From: Methanocellaceae archaeon UBA148
GTDB taxonomy: Archaea; Halobacteriota; UBA148
Reading direction: 5' to 3'
Assembly (NCBI GenBank): GCA_002495885.1
Contig: DAHG01000066.1
Span: forward strand, 1 to 25,320
Length of the DNA: 25,320 bases
Shown here: positions 1-6,652 of the stretch, piece after piece
Layout: every line of letters begins with the position of its first letter
Numbering within the stretch: the stretch's first letter is position 1
Position numbers and translations under genes: made by a program
Notes under the pieces: model-generated
The model's database searches: none
What the model saw: only the letters and a program-made list of their open reading frames with translations
What the model was told of the DNA's origin: nothing

Positions 1-188
1 ACCAAGCTCCGGCACCGGCACCAACACCGACACTACCATCACCAGCTCCAACAGATGGGCCAGACGAACCAAGATGGCCAGAATTATACCTCTTATTAGG
101 CATAATAGCGGCATTAATCACAATTATTACGGCGTTATTCGCAGTGGGAAAATATATTCAGAGACGGACAAAGAGTAAGACGAAATAA
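1..188 (+). CDS. C-terminal end of a membrane-anchored, Pro-rich surface protein (partial)
   Basis: The reading frame is open from the window edge to a TAA at 186-188. It reads as a Pro/Ala/Thr linker (APAPAPTPTLPSPAP), an acidic stretch (DGPDEPRWPE), a single hydrophobic helix of about 20 residues (LYLLLGIIAALITIITALFA) and a short basic tail with several Arg and Lys. A linker, one TM helix and a positive tail is the usual C-terminal anchor of archaeal extracytoplasmic proteins, so the missing N-terminal part is probably outside the cell. The function of that ectodomain cannot be told from the tail. The start lies outside the window. Confidence 0.75.
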   Translation, partial: QAPAPAPTPTLPSPAPTDGPDEPRWPELYLLLGIIAALITIITALFAVGKYIQRRTKSKTK

Positions 189-203
189 GGGGGAATTTAT
201 CCT

Positions 204-226
204 ATAATTTTTTATTTTTATTTCTT
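204..226 (+). terminator. T-rich termination tract after the surface-protein gene
   Basis: A run rich in T (TTTTTTA, TTTTTA, TTTC) begins about 15 nt after the stop codon at 188. Archaeal RNA polymerase terminates at oligo-T tracts without needing a hairpin. No gene lies between here and the convergent GGGPS gene. Confidence 0.4.
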
Positions 227-303
227 GAACTCTTCTATATCAGCGATGGCTTTAGATTAGGTAACAACAATGACATCCCGCTACTCTTGGTTTAAAAACT
301 TAA

Positions 304-328
304 AAGAAGTGTAATAATCTTACTTCTT
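304..328 (-). terminator. Hairpin plus T-rich tract at the end of the GGGPS transcript
   Basis: A perfect 7-bp inverted repeat (AAGAAGT at 304-310, ACTTCTT at 322-328) with an 11-nt loop overlaps the GGGPS stop codon (320-322). Read on the minus strand it is followed by T-rich sequence. This is consistent with a terminator for the minus-strand transcript, inferred from structure only. Confidence 0.4.
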
Positions 329-1060
329 AATCGCCCTAACGATCTCCTCGATCTTGGACTTTGCGTTACCCTCTTCCACAACCGTTCCTGTTACGATGAC
401 ATCTGCGCCTGCCTTTGCACATTGCTCTGCGGTCACGCCGTCTCTAATTCCTCCGCCCACGATGACCTTTGTATCACCGACGGACTCCTTAACTGCCTGA
501 ATCAAAGACTTTGGAACAGCCTCCTCTACACCAGAGCCAGCTTCCAGATATATCCATCGCATCCCAAGATATTTGGCAGCGAGAGCGTATGCAACTGCCA
601 ACTCAGGCTTTTCTCTGGGTATTGGCTTAGCATCGCCAATCCAAGCAGCTGTGCCCCCAGGATAAATAAGAAGATATGCCGTTGGTATCGGCTCTAATCC
701 GTACCTCTTGATGGTTGGTGCTCCTAGGGCTTGATGGGTGGTTATATACGTGACATCTCTGGAGTTCAATAGGCTCATAAAAAAAACTGCATCTGCATGT
801 TTGCTGAGTCCACTGACACCACTTGGGAACAGGATTGTAGGCAAATCTGTCCTCTTCTTTATCGCCAGCAAAGTCTGGTCAAGTTGAGAACCTCCGGCCC
901 CTGTCGAGCCGCCGATCATGATCGCATCCGTCCCACCAGTTGTGGCATCAGCAGCGATTTCTGCAGCCCTATCCACAGTCTGAGAGTCTGGATCAATCAA
1001 TGTCAGATGGGCTACACCATCTTTATCGATGATTTCGTTAAGGTGTATTTCCACCTTCAT
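320..1060 (-). CDS. Geranylgeranylglyceryl phosphate synthase (GGGPS)
   Basis: This enzyme makes the first ether bond of archaeal membrane lipids, joining geranylgeranyl diphosphate to sn-glycerol-1-phosphate in the cytosol or at the membrane face. The 246-residue product is a full-length TIM-barrel member of the PcrB/GGGPS family. Visible motifs are LIDPD (21-25), MIGGSTG (48-54), YLEAGSG (171-177), the phosphate-binding GGGIRDG (202-208) and TGTVVE (224-229). The ATG at 1058-1060 lies 6 nt after the L40e stop, so the two genes are co-transcribed. A lipid enzyme behind a ribosomal protein gene is a co-expression arrangement and does not show shared function. The substrate chain length cannot be read by eye, but GGGPP is expected in archaea. 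Confidence 0.95.
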   Translation of the reverse strand: MKVEIHLNEIIDKDGVAHLTLIDPDSQTVDRAAEIAADATTGGTDAIMIGGSTGAGGSQLDQTLLAIKKRTDLPTILFPSGVSGLSKHADAVFFMSLLNSRDVTYITTHQALGAPTIKRYGLEPIPTAYLLIYPGGTAAWIGDAKPIPREKPELAVAYALAAKYLGMRWIYLEAGSGVEEAVPKSLIQAVKESVGDTKVIVGGGIRDGVTAEQCAKAGADVIVTGTVVEEGNAKSKIEEIVRAIKK

Positions 1061-1066
1061 CTAATC

Positions 1067-1213
1067 TCACTTCTTACTCTCCTTAGACTTCATTCGCAAT
1101 CCTTTATAGCCGCATTTTCTGCATTTTACAGCCCTAACTGAGTTGCGTGCATTACATTTCATACAGATTCTGACATTAAGAATTCTTTTCTCTGCCTCTG
1201 GAAATCGCGCCAT
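1067..1213 (-). CDS. rpl40e: 50S ribosomal protein L40e
   Basis: This short gene encodes 48 residues starting MARFPEAEKRIL. It has the four-cysteine zinc ribbon of L40e (ICMKCNARN and KCRKCGYKGL) and a basic C-terminus (KSKESKK). L40e is a zinc-binding protein of the large subunit. In eukaryotes it is made as a ubiquitin fusion, and in archaea it stands alone as here. The ATG at 1211-1213 is the only start that gives the family's usual length. It is followed 6 nt later by GGGPS. A TATA-like sequence on the minus strand near 1260-1270 would place transcription start around 1240. Confidence 0.95.
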   Translation of the reverse strand: MARFPEAEKRILNVRICMKCNARNSVRAVKCRKCGYKGLRMKSKESKK

Positions 1214-1259
1214 TGATAGTACCTCAATTAAATGTGATATCTAACGTTCGGTATAACCT

Positions 1260-1271
1260 CAATATAATATT
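1260..1271 (-). promoter_or_regulatory. TATA-like box for L40e-GGGPS
   Basis: Read on the minus strand this is an A/T-only stretch (ATATTATATTG) about 50 nt upstream of the L40e ATG. It would give a leader of roughly 25 nt. Inferred from composition and position. Confidence 0.35.
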
Positions 1272-1292
1272 AACACTTAACCTTAATGATAT

Positions 1293-1312
1293 CCCTGCTT
1301 TTTGTCGCAGGG
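1293..1312. other. 6-bp GC-rich hairpin between tsr3 and L40e
   Basis: CCCTGC (1293-1298) and GCAGGG (1307-1312) form a perfect inverted repeat around an 8-nt loop. It lies in the gap between tsr3 (ending at 1368) and the L40e promoter. No T-tract follows on the minus strand, so it is not an obvious terminator. A role in processing or attenuation is possible but unproven. Confidence 0.35.
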
Positions 1313-1367
1313 TTATTTAAGGGTTTTTGGATTTTTGTAGCTTATGGGTTCCCAGGAAAGCATAAAA

Positions 1368-1892
1368 TCACATATACTCCTTCTGAATCTCAATCACTTC
1401 TGCGCTATCCTTTGCCTTTGAATATTCTTCCAGTGGCGCTCGATTTAGCTCCAAAAAATTTAGCCCCCAGCCAAACTTGCTGAGAATATGTCTAGCTTGC
1501 ATTTTTCGGCTAAGTATGTACAGGGCTGCAGCCAATGCCTCAACGCTGCTCAACTGAAAAGGTCTGCCATAGTTCACAGGGTTCGCAGCTAATAGGTATG
1601 GTAGCGCTCTGTGAAGCATCTGCTTTCTCCGAAGCATTGGAAAGACATTTTCCACTTCTTCCCAAGAGCAGTCCAGTACTACTATGCCCTTTTTTAATCC
1701 GCTCTCATCAGCTGGAGATACTGCATTACTTGCTAAAGGGTCAAGTAATATTGAGTCAGAAGGCAGTCCTCCAACTCTTCTATGTAGCTCCACTAAGCCA
1801 AACCTTGCTAGCTTCAAAGAGGTACACCTTTTCGGTGCGCATTGACCTGCATGATAAGCATGCAAACGGACATCCGTTATCATCGTCAACAT
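1368..1892 (-). CDS. tsr3: 16S rRNA aminocarboxypropyltransferase Tsr3 (DUF367 family)
   Basis: Tsr3 transfers the 3-amino-3-carboxypropyl group of S-adenosylmethionine to a hypermodified uridine/pseudouridine in the helix 31 loop of small-subunit rRNA, a late ribosome-maturation step. The 174-residue product has the family motifs PKRCTS (20-25), VVLDCSW (71-77) and the conserved RALPYLLAANPVNYG (95-109). Two starts are possible: ATG at 1892 or ATG at 1883 (MITDVRL). A shared A/T-rich promoter at 1909-1919 would put transcription start close to 1888, which favours the inner ATG. It is read in the same direction as L40e and GGGPS and divergent from the tRNA-Gly/rnp4 unit. Confidence 0.93.
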   Translation of the reverse strand: MLTMITDVRLHAYHAGQCAPKRCTSLKLARFGLVELHRRVGGLPSDSILLDPLASNAVSPADESGLKKGIVVLDCSWEEVENVFPMLRRKQMLHRALPYLLAANPVNYGRPFQLSSVEALAAALYILSRKMQARHILSKFGWGLNFLELNRAPLEEYSKAKDSAEVIEIQKEYM

Positions 1893-1908
1893 TTATTATC
1901 GTCCAAGC

Positions 1909-1919
1909 ATATTAATTAA
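1909..1919. promoter_or_regulatory. Shared A/T-rich divergent promoter (tsr3 / tRNA-Gly)
   Basis: The sequence TATTAATTAA is near-symmetric and can act as a TATA box in both directions. On the plus strand transcription would start around 1935-1940, inside the inverted repeat before the tRNA. On the minus strand it would start near the tsr3 start codon. Inferred from composition and spacing. Confidence 0.4.
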
Positions 1920-1922
1920 GAG

Positions 1923-1946
1923 TTCAGCAATACTAACGTTGCTGAA
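1923..1946. repeat. Perfect 8-bp inverted repeat just upstream of tRNA-Gly(TCC)
   Basis: TTCAGCAA (1923-1930) and TTGCTGAA (1939-1946) are exact reverse complements around an 8-nt spacer. The repeat ends 4 nt before the mature tRNA 5' end. It may be an operator across the transcription start or a hairpin in the pre-tRNA leader. Confidence 0.5.
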
Positions 1947-1950
1947 TAGC

Positions 1951-2072
1951 GCGCCGATAGTCTAGTGGTTAGGACTTGGGCCTTCCAACGATCCTTTCCA
2001 GCTTCGTGCAAAATCGCTGATGGGAAATGAGGGAGATAGCCTACAACCCGGGTTCAAATCCCGGTCGGCGCA
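1951..2072 (+). tRNA. tRNA-Gly(TCC) with a 50-nt intron at 37/38
   Basis: The acceptor stem GCGCCGA/TCGGCGC is perfect. The D stem is GTC/GAC, the anticodon stem TGGGC/GCCTA and the anticodon TCC at 1984-1986. The T arm is CCGGG-TTCAAAT-CCCGG, and the discriminator is A at 2072. Removing 1988-2037 gives a 72-nt cloverleaf. The intron follows nucleotide 37, the canonical archaeal site for cutting by splicing endonuclease. My hand-folded bulge-helix-bulge pairs the anticodon region (TTCC) with GGGA or GGAG near the intron's 3' end but looks relaxed rather than textbook. The 3' CCA is not encoded. The A of the discriminator is also the A of the rnp4 start codon. Confidence 0.95.
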
Positions 2073-2404
2073 TGAAAATGAAAAAAAAATACTGGCTCCA
2101 AGACATATCAAAACAACGAATTGAGAGACTATTTGAATTCGCTGGTCAGGAGTTTGATGAACATCCTGATCGAAGCAACAGGTATGTTCAGTTGGCCAGA
2201 CAAATCGGCATGAGGCACAATGTCAGTATCCCTAGGGAGTTAAAAAGGCGAATGTGTCGACATTGCCATTCTTATTTAGTGCCTGGAAACAACGCAAGAG
2301 TGAGATTACGAGGAACACACGTAGCAGTAACTTGTCTGGTATGCGAGAAGCAAATGCGATATCCGTATTCTTCCAGAATTGAAGAAAAACAGATTACTAG
2401 ATAG
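2072..2404 (+). CDS. rnp4: Ribonuclease P protein component 4 (Rpp21/Rnp4)
   Basis: Rnp4 is one of the protein subunits of archaeal RNase P, which removes 5' leaders from pre-tRNA. From the ATG at 2072 the protein has 110 residues. It shows the zinc-binding cysteines C62, C65, C88 and C91 and the family signature IPRELKRRMCRHC, with PGNNARVRLR and MRYPYS. Reading further upstream would run into the tRNA intron, so the start is set to ATG 2072 or ATG 2078. The start codon overlaps the last tRNA nucleotide, so the gene is almost certainly on the same primary transcript as tRNA-Gly(TCC). A T6 tract (2409-2414) follows the stop. Confidence 0.93.
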   Translation: MKMKKKYWLQDISKQRIERLFEFAGQEFDEHPDRSNRYVQLARQIGMRHNVSIPRELKRRMCRHCHSYLVPGNNARVRLRGTHVAVTCLVCEKQMRYPYSSRIEEKQITR

Positions 2405-2627
2405 ATCGTTTTTTGAGAGTGCCCTAGTTAAATTTAAAGGGTTTCAGCTATAACACCATAAGTTGTAACTGCCAGATGCCATTTGTTGGTCACTGGGCAT
2501 TTCTCTAATAGATATGCTATTATAGTATGTCAGCAGTTATGGGCGAGTTAGTTGAGTGAATTAATTACCGTATGCTTTAAAAAGCAAGCGATAGATTAAT
2601 CAATAATGCTTCCAATGGAGGTCAGAG
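2405..2627 (+). promoter_or_regulatory. Intergenic region with the promoter and SD of the large RP/SRP operon
   Basis: The T6 tract at 2409-2414 is a likely terminator for rnp4. A TATA-like GCTTTAAAAAGC at 2574-2585 would start transcription near 2605. A strong Shine-Dalgarno GGAGGT at 2617-2622 sits 5 nt before the S19e ATG. A weak inverted repeat (ATGCC...GGCAT, about 2476-2502) is present but not convincing. No gene was seen here. Confidence 0.5.
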
Positions 2628-3077
2628 ATGACGACAATTTACGATGTACCTGCGTCTGCGCTTATAAACAAAGCAGCGCAGCAACTAAAAAATGAAGAAT
2701 ATGTTACACCGCCTGATTGGTCAGCATATGTTAAAACAGGCGTGCATAAGGAGATGCCCCCCACAAGCGAAGACTGGTGGTACGTGAGGTGCGCTTCACT
2801 CCTTCGGCGTATCTATATCGACGGACCTGTCGGGGTTTCAAGACTCAGATCATTCTATGGCGGTCGTGTGAACAGGGGTTCAAAACCAGAGCGATTTTCA
2901 AAAGGGAGTGGTTCAATCATACGAGAAGCCGCCCAGCAATTGGAAAAATTAGGGTATGTTAAAAAGATCAAAGGCGGTAGGGTGATATCTCCCCAGGGGC
3001 AATCATTCCTAGACAACATCGCGAATGAAGTTAAGAAAGAACTCATAAAAGAAGTTCCAGGTCTCGAAAAGTATTGA
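2628..3077 (+). CDS. rps19e: 30S ribosomal protein S19e
   Basis: S19e is an archaeal/eukaryotic small-subunit protein of the head region, needed for rRNA maturation in eukaryotes. The 149 residues match the family's full length. It begins with TTIYDVPASALI and contains the typical WYVRCASLLRRIYIDGPVGV, a GGRVNRGSKPERF loop and a winged-helix end (QLEKLGYVKKIKGGRVISPQG). It has a strong SD 5 nt upstream of the ATG and opens the long operon. The next gene starts 5 nt after its stop. Confidence 0.96.
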   Translation: MTTIYDVPASALINKAAQQLKNEEYVTPPDWSAYVKTGVHKEMPPTSEDWWYVRCASLLRRIYIDGPVGVSRLRSFYGGRVNRGSKPERFSKGSGSIIREAAQQLEKLGYVKKIKGGRVISPQGQSFLDNIANEVKKELIKEVPGLEKY

Positions 3078-3082
3078 TTTCT

Positions 3083-3412
3083 ATGACGAACGATGAATTA
3101 GATGAAATCAGGAGGAGAAAACTAGAAGAACTTAAGCAAGAGCAAATGCAAGCAGCTCAGGAAGAGGCGGCAAAAGAGGAGTTGCAAGCTAAAAAGCAAT
3201 CCATCCTGCGCGCTATATTGACCACCACGGCACGTGAGCGTCTGAATAGCATAAGAACGACGAAACCATCGTTTGCCGACCAAGTCGAGCTTCAATTGAT
3301 AGCACTCGTTCAGAGTGGCCAGATTCGCCAGCAAATTGATGATAACCAATTAAAACGAATACTTCTCATGCTTCAACCCAAGAAGAAGGATATAACCATC
3401 AGACGAATATGA
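3083..3412 (+). CDS. DNA-binding protein of the PDCD5 (TFAR19) family
   Basis: This is a small, highly charged helical protein (109 residues). A Glu/Lys/Gln-rich N-terminal helix (DEIRRRKLEELKQEQ) is followed by the conserved core TARERLNSIRTTKP, a three-helix bundle and the tail QPKKKDITIRRI. Archaeal members bind double-stranded DNA in vitro, and the human homologue interacts with the chaperonin CCT and with Tip60. The cellular role in archaea is not settled. The ATG at 3083 is chosen over a TTG at 3074 that overlaps the S19e stop. The stop overlaps the ATG of the next gene (ATGA), so translation is coupled. Confidence 0.93.
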   Translation: MTNDELDEIRRRKLEELKQEQMQAAQEEAAKEELQAKKQSILRAILTTTARERLNSIRTTKPSFADQVELQLIALVQSGQIRQQIDDNQLKRILLMLQPKKKDITIRRI

Positions 3413-4056
3413 AAGTTTCAGTTTTGTTCAGCGGCGGAAAAGACAGCTCGCTTGCAGCAATTATGCTGGGGCAATTCTTTGAAGTTGAGTTGGTCACATG
3501 TAATTTTGGCATCCTTCCTGCGTGCCATCTTGTGCGCTCGATTGCAAACGAACTGGGTTTTCCACATAGATTCGTGCAATTGGAGCCAGAAATACTCCAA
3601 GAGGCTCTGCGTTTGGTAGTCACCGACGGATTCCCAAATAATGGCATCAAGTTGATACATTGTCGTGCATTGGAGCACGTGGCGACCTCTTCTGATGTAC
3701 AGGCAATCGCAGATGGAACCAGGCGTGATGATAAGGTGCCGGTGCTAAATTTGTCTGAAGTATTGAGCCTTGAAAGCAGGCTCAATGTCCATTATATCCG
3801 TCCTTTGGAAGGCTATGGTAGAAAAACTATTAATGTACTGGTGGATAGATACTTTGAGATCGAGGAAAAGGAAAGCGCTTTAATGAAAGGCGCTGAATAT
3901 GAATTCGAGCTTAGAGAAGAGATCAAAAGACGATATGGGAATACTGAGGTGCAAAGAATATTCCCACGACATCATACTCATTCCAGGGTGATCAAAATGC
4001 GAGCAGAATTTTTTGAATCCCCTGAATTCAAAAGGGTTATAGCCCATTGTAGGTGA
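3409..4056 (+). CDS. PP-loop ATPase of unknown function (archaeal DUF7411-like)
   Basis: The N-terminus carries a clear PP-loop, VLFSGGKDSSLAA (SGGKDS at 8-13), which binds ATP and releases pyrophosphate to adenylate a substrate, as in tRNA thiolases, QueC and diphthamide synthetase. After it come a GILPACHLVRSIANELGFPH segment with a possible catalytic Cys, the basic motif ADGTRRDDKVP and a charged C-terminus. The protein has 215 residues with no obvious RNA-binding or glutaminase domain. It overlaps the PDCD5 stop by 4 nt, and its own 3' end carries the Shine-Dalgarno (AGGTGA) for L39e. Its fixed place among ribosomal genes suggests modification of rRNA, tRNA or a translation factor. That is inference, and the substrate is unknown. 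Confidence 0.8.
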   Translation: MKVSVLFSGGKDSSLAAIMLGQFFEVELVTCNFGILPACHLVRSIANELGFPHRFVQLEPEILQEALRLVVTDGFPNNGIKLIHCRALEHVATSSDVQAIADGTRRDDKVPVLNLSEVLSLESRLNVHYIRPLEGYGRKTINVLVDRYFEIEEKESALMKGAEYEFELREEIKRRYGNTEVQRIFPRHHTHSRVIKMRAEFFESPEFKRVIAHCR

Positions 4057-4060
4057 GAAA

Positions 4061-4213
4061 TTGAGTAAGAAGACAAAGGGTAGAAAGATCAGGTTGTCAA
4101 AGGCGACTAATCAGAATAGACGGGTACCTGTATGGGTGATAATGAAAACAAATAGGGCAGTGATGACGCATCCAAAAAGGCGGCATTGGAGGAGAAGTGA
4201 CCTGAATGTCTAG
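4061..4213 (+). CDS. rpl39e: 50S ribosomal protein L39e
   Basis: The 50-residue, very basic protein begins MSKKTKGRKIRLSKA and contains RRVPVWVIMKTNR and HPKRRHWRRSDLNV, the full conserved length of L39e. L39e lines the polypeptide exit tunnel in archaeal and eukaryotic large subunits. Translation starts at a TTG (4061-4063), preceded by an SD AGGTGA at 4051-4056 inside the end of the previous gene. Read this way, MSKKTKG aligns with the family N-terminus. The SD of L31e (AGGGAGG) overlaps its stop codon. Confidence 0.95.
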   Translation: MSKKTKGRKIRLSKATNQNRRVPVWVIMKTNRAVMTHPKRRHWRRSDLNV

Positions 4214-4222
4214 GGAGGAACC

Positions 4223-4480
4223 ATGGTTGAGGAAGAAAAGATATACACGATCCCATTGAGGGCTATAAGGGGCGCGCCAAGATGGCAAAGGTGCAATAGA
4301 GCAATCAAAGAGATCAGAAATTATCTGGCAAAGCATACGAAAGCTGATCAAGAAAAAATACACTTAGATGCGTCGATAAATGAGCTCGTATGGGAGCATG
4401 GAAGCAAAAAGGCCCCACCAAAAATTCGGATTAAAGCAATGAAGTTCGAAGATGGAGTTGTTGAAGCAGAAGTTGCATAG
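4223..4480 (+). CDS. rpl31e: 50S ribosomal protein L31e
   Basis: L31e sits at the rim of the peptide exit tunnel, near where SRP and other nascent-chain factors dock. The 85-residue product shows the conserved YTIPLRAIRGAPRWQRCNRAI start, a KIHLDASINELVWEHGSKKAPPKIR core and an acidic end. The SD AGGGAGG at 4212-4218 is well placed. The next gene starts 9 nt after the stop. Confidence 0.95.
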   Translation: MVEEEKIYTIPLRAIRGAPRWQRCNRAIKEIRNYLAKHTKADQEKIHLDASINELVWEHGSKKAPPKIRIKAMKFEDGVVEAEVA

Positions 4481-4489
4481 GATGATTCC

Positions 4490-5149
4490 ATGATAAGGCG
4501 ATTGAGCTTCAATGGAAATCCGGTTATTGGGGTGTTCGCTGCAAACACAGAGGATGTGGTGATACTACCGCCAGATATTCCAGACGGGACTTTTCAAAAG
4601 GTATCTGATGCATTGGGCGTTGAGGCCGTGAGAACCTTTATTGGGGAGAGTTCTGTACTGGGCGCTCTAATAGCTGGAAATTCACATGGTTTTGTGACAT
4701 CTCCTTATGCGCTCAAAGAGGAAATCGAGGTGCTAAAGAAATATGCTCCTGTCGCCAGATTGCCAGGTAAACTGACTTCGGCGGGCAACCTGATTTTGGC
4801 AAATGATAGCGTGGCAGTGGTGCATCCGTTCATGGGTAAGAGAGCAATAGACGTAATAAAAAATACATTACAAGTGGATGTACACAAAGGAACTATCGCT
4901 CACTTAAAAACCGTTGGAATGGCGGCAGTCGCAACAAACAAAGGGGTCCTGGTCCATCCGAAAGCATCTACATCGGAATTAGAGTTTCTGGAAGATGTTT
5001 TTGGTTTGCCTGTGGACATAGGCACCGTAAATTGTGGCTCTGGATTGATAGGCTCCGCTTTATTGGCAAACTCGAAGGGATGTGTCATTGGATCACAGAC
5101 CACGGGACCAGAGCTTGGTAGAATAGAAGATACTCTTAGTTTTGGGTGA
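4490..5149 (+). CDS. eif6: Translation initiation factor aIF6
   Basis: aIF6 binds the large ribosomal subunit and blocks premature joining with the small subunit. It also acts in large-subunit biogenesis. The 219-residue protein shows the repeated pseudo-fivefold alpha/beta units of the family: FNGNPVIGVFAANTEDVVILPP, GNSHGFVTSPYA, ANDSVAVVHP, ATNKGVLVHPKAS and ANSKGCVIGSQTTGPELGRIEDTL. The ATG is 9 nt after L31e. The order L39e-L31e-aIF6-LX is widely conserved in Euryarchaeota. Confidence 0.96.
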   Translation: MIRRLSFNGNPVIGVFAANTEDVVILPPDIPDGTFQKVSDALGVEAVRTFIGESSVLGALIAGNSHGFVTSPYALKEEIEVLKKYAPVARLPGKLTSAGNLILANDSVAVVHPFMGKRAIDVIKNTLQVDVHKGTIAHLKTVGMAAVATNKGVLVHPKASTSELEFLEDVFGLPVDIGTVNCGSGLIGSALLANSKGCVIGSQTTGPELGRIEDTLSFG

Positions 5150-5155
5150 TAAAAT

Positions 5156-5332
5156 ATGAAGATGTTCATTATAGAAGGGGAGTTCAGGGCAGGGAATGAC
5201 TGGGAAAAGTTTAAAAAACAAGTCCAAAGCCAAAATGAAAGATTGGCAGTTGAAAAACTCTATTCCTTGGTCGGTAGCAAGCATGGTTTGAAAAGAAATT
5301 TCATAAAAATTCATTCAGTCAGAGAGGAATGA
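5156..5332 (+). CDS. rplX: 50S ribosomal protein LX (L18a/L20e family)
   Basis: The short gene encodes 58 residues beginning MKMFIIEGEFRAG and continuing WEKFKKQVQSQNERLAVEKLYSLVGSKHGLKR, the compact archaeal form of L18a (LX). It starts 6 nt after the aIF6 stop. Its TGA overlaps the ATG of prefoldin alpha (ATGA at 5329-5332), a coupling typical of this operon. The size matches the usual 55-80 residues. Confidence 0.93.
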   Translation: MKMFIIEGEFRAGNDWEKFKKQVQSQNERLAVEKLYSLVGSKHGLKRNFIKIHSVREE

Positions 5333-5742
5333 ACATGGTGGAACAAAAAGCGAGTGAAGAAGGACTTCGGGATATCCTCATGCAGCTGCAACAATATCAA
5401 GCCAGTTCAGAGGCACTTCAGCAGCAGATCACCTTGATAGACACTTCAATACGTGGATGTGAGACTGCCATGCAGGTCCTTGGTAGGTTGGATGGTGCAA
5501 GCAGGGAAATGCTAGTACCCATCGGTGCTGGATCATACATCTATGCATCAATCACATCAGATCAAGTTTTGATGGAACTTGGTGCTGGTATAAGCGCAGA
5601 AAAAAGCGTTGAGGAAGCGAGACAAAGTATCTCGGAAAGAAAGGATAAATTAAGCAAGGTAGTCGAGCGTTTTAATAAAGACCTAGGTGAGATACACGAG
5701 GAAATGCAGAATTTGCGGCTGAAAGCCTCTCAATATGGGTAA
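5329..5742 (+). CDS. pfdA: Prefoldin subunit alpha
   Basis: Prefoldin is a hexameric (two alpha, four beta) jellyfish-shaped holdase that captures unfolded chains and passes them to the thermosome. The 137-residue protein has an N-terminal coiled coil (residues about 8-45), a central beta-hairpin region (MLVPIGAGSYIYASI and VLMELGAGISAEKSVEEA) and a C-terminal coiled coil (about 95-135), the family layout. The ATG at 5329 overlaps the LX stop. A second ATG at 5335 is possible. FtsY follows after 7 nt. Confidence 0.95.
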   Translation: MNMVEQKASEEGLRDILMQLQQYQASSEALQQQITLIDTSIRGCETAMQVLGRLDGASREMLVPIGAGSYIYASITSDQVLMELGAGISAEKSVEEARQSISERKDKLSKVVERFNKDLGEIHEEMQNLRLKASQYG

Positions 5743-5749
5743 TTAATCT

Positions 5750-6646
5750 ATGTTTGATGGTGTGAAAAAAAGAATCCATGCCTTTCAAAAAGAGGCAACG
5801 ACATTTCTTAAAGGCGAATTAGACGAAAAAACCCTGGATAAAATGCTGTTGGATTTTGAGTTAAGTCTTATTGAAAGCGATGTTGCATTGCCAGTTGCAG
5901 AGGCTATAATTCAGTCTGTAAAAGCAAATCTATTCGACACCAAAAGAAAACAAGCTGATGACGTACTAGAGGGTGCAATACGCGATACATTAAAAAAGGT
6001 GCTCTATTCAAGCGATTTTGATTTTGATGAGTATATCAAGAATGCGGCAAAGCCAGTCAAAATCCTTTTTGTCGGGATCAATGGGGTGGGTAAAACAACT
6101 ACCCTGGCGAAAATTGCTCAGCGTCTGCAAAAAAATGGACATTCTGTCGTCATCGCAGCTGGCGATACGCATAGAGTGGGTGCATCTGAGCAAATAAGCA
6201 TCCACGCAAATCGATTAGGCGTTAAGCTAATCGAACACCAAATTGGTGCCGATCCCACCGCAGTAATATATGACGGAGTTCAGTATGCCGCGGCAAGACA
6301 CAAAGACGTTTTGCTGGCGGATACTGCCGGTCGGCTGCATACAAAGGTGGGCTTAATGGACCAGCTAAAGAAGATATGTAGGGTGATAAGTCCAGACCTT
6401 GTCATCTTCGTCGACGAGGCTATTGCAGGAAATGATGCAGTGGTTCGGGCTCAGATGTTCAAAGAGACGGTCGACATCGATGGCTCTATTCTCACCAAGG
6501 CGGATGTAGATGTGAAAGGTGGTGCTGCAATCTCTATAGCCTATGCTACCGGGTCCCCAATACTTTTTTTGGGAACAGGACAAGAATACGAAGACCTGGT
6601 GAAGTTCCAGCCGGAATGGTTGTTTGACCGATTATTTGAGGAGTAA
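5750..6646 (+). CDS. ftsY: Signal recognition particle receptor FtsY
   Basis: FtsY is the membrane-associated GTPase that receives SRP-ribosome complexes and delivers them to SecYEG. The 298-residue protein consists of the N domain (1-90) and G domain. Motifs are GINGVGKTTT (109-118), GDTHRVGASEQ (138-148), DTAGR (191-195), DEAIAGNDAV (222-231) and TKAD (249-252). The acidic A domain of bacterial FtsY is absent, as is common in archaea, and membrane contact probably uses the N-terminal helix MFDGVKKRIHAFQKE. DTHRVGA departs from the more usual DTFRAGA but keeps the Asp and Arg. It lies 6 nt upstream of its partner SRP54. Confidence 0.97.
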   Translation: MFDGVKKRIHAFQKEATTFLKGELDEKTLDKMLLDFELSLIESDVALPVAEAIIQSVKANLFDTKRKQADDVLEGAIRDTLKKVLYSSDFDFDEYIKNAAKPVKILFVGINGVGKTTTLAKIAQRLQKNGHSVVIAAGDTHRVGASEQISIHANRLGVKLIEHQIGADPTAVIYDGVQYAAARHKDVLLADTAGRLHTKVGLMDQLKKICRVISPDLVIFVDEAIAGNDAVVRAQMFKETVDIDGSILTKADVDVKGGAAISIAYATGSPILFLGTGQEYEDLVKFQPEWLFDRLFEE

Positions 6647-6652
6647 ATACGT

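Noticed and set aside
2027..2071. Upstream extension of rnp4 from an ATG at 2027
   Set aside because: This ATG lies inside the tRNA intron and the extra 15 codons come from tRNA sequence.
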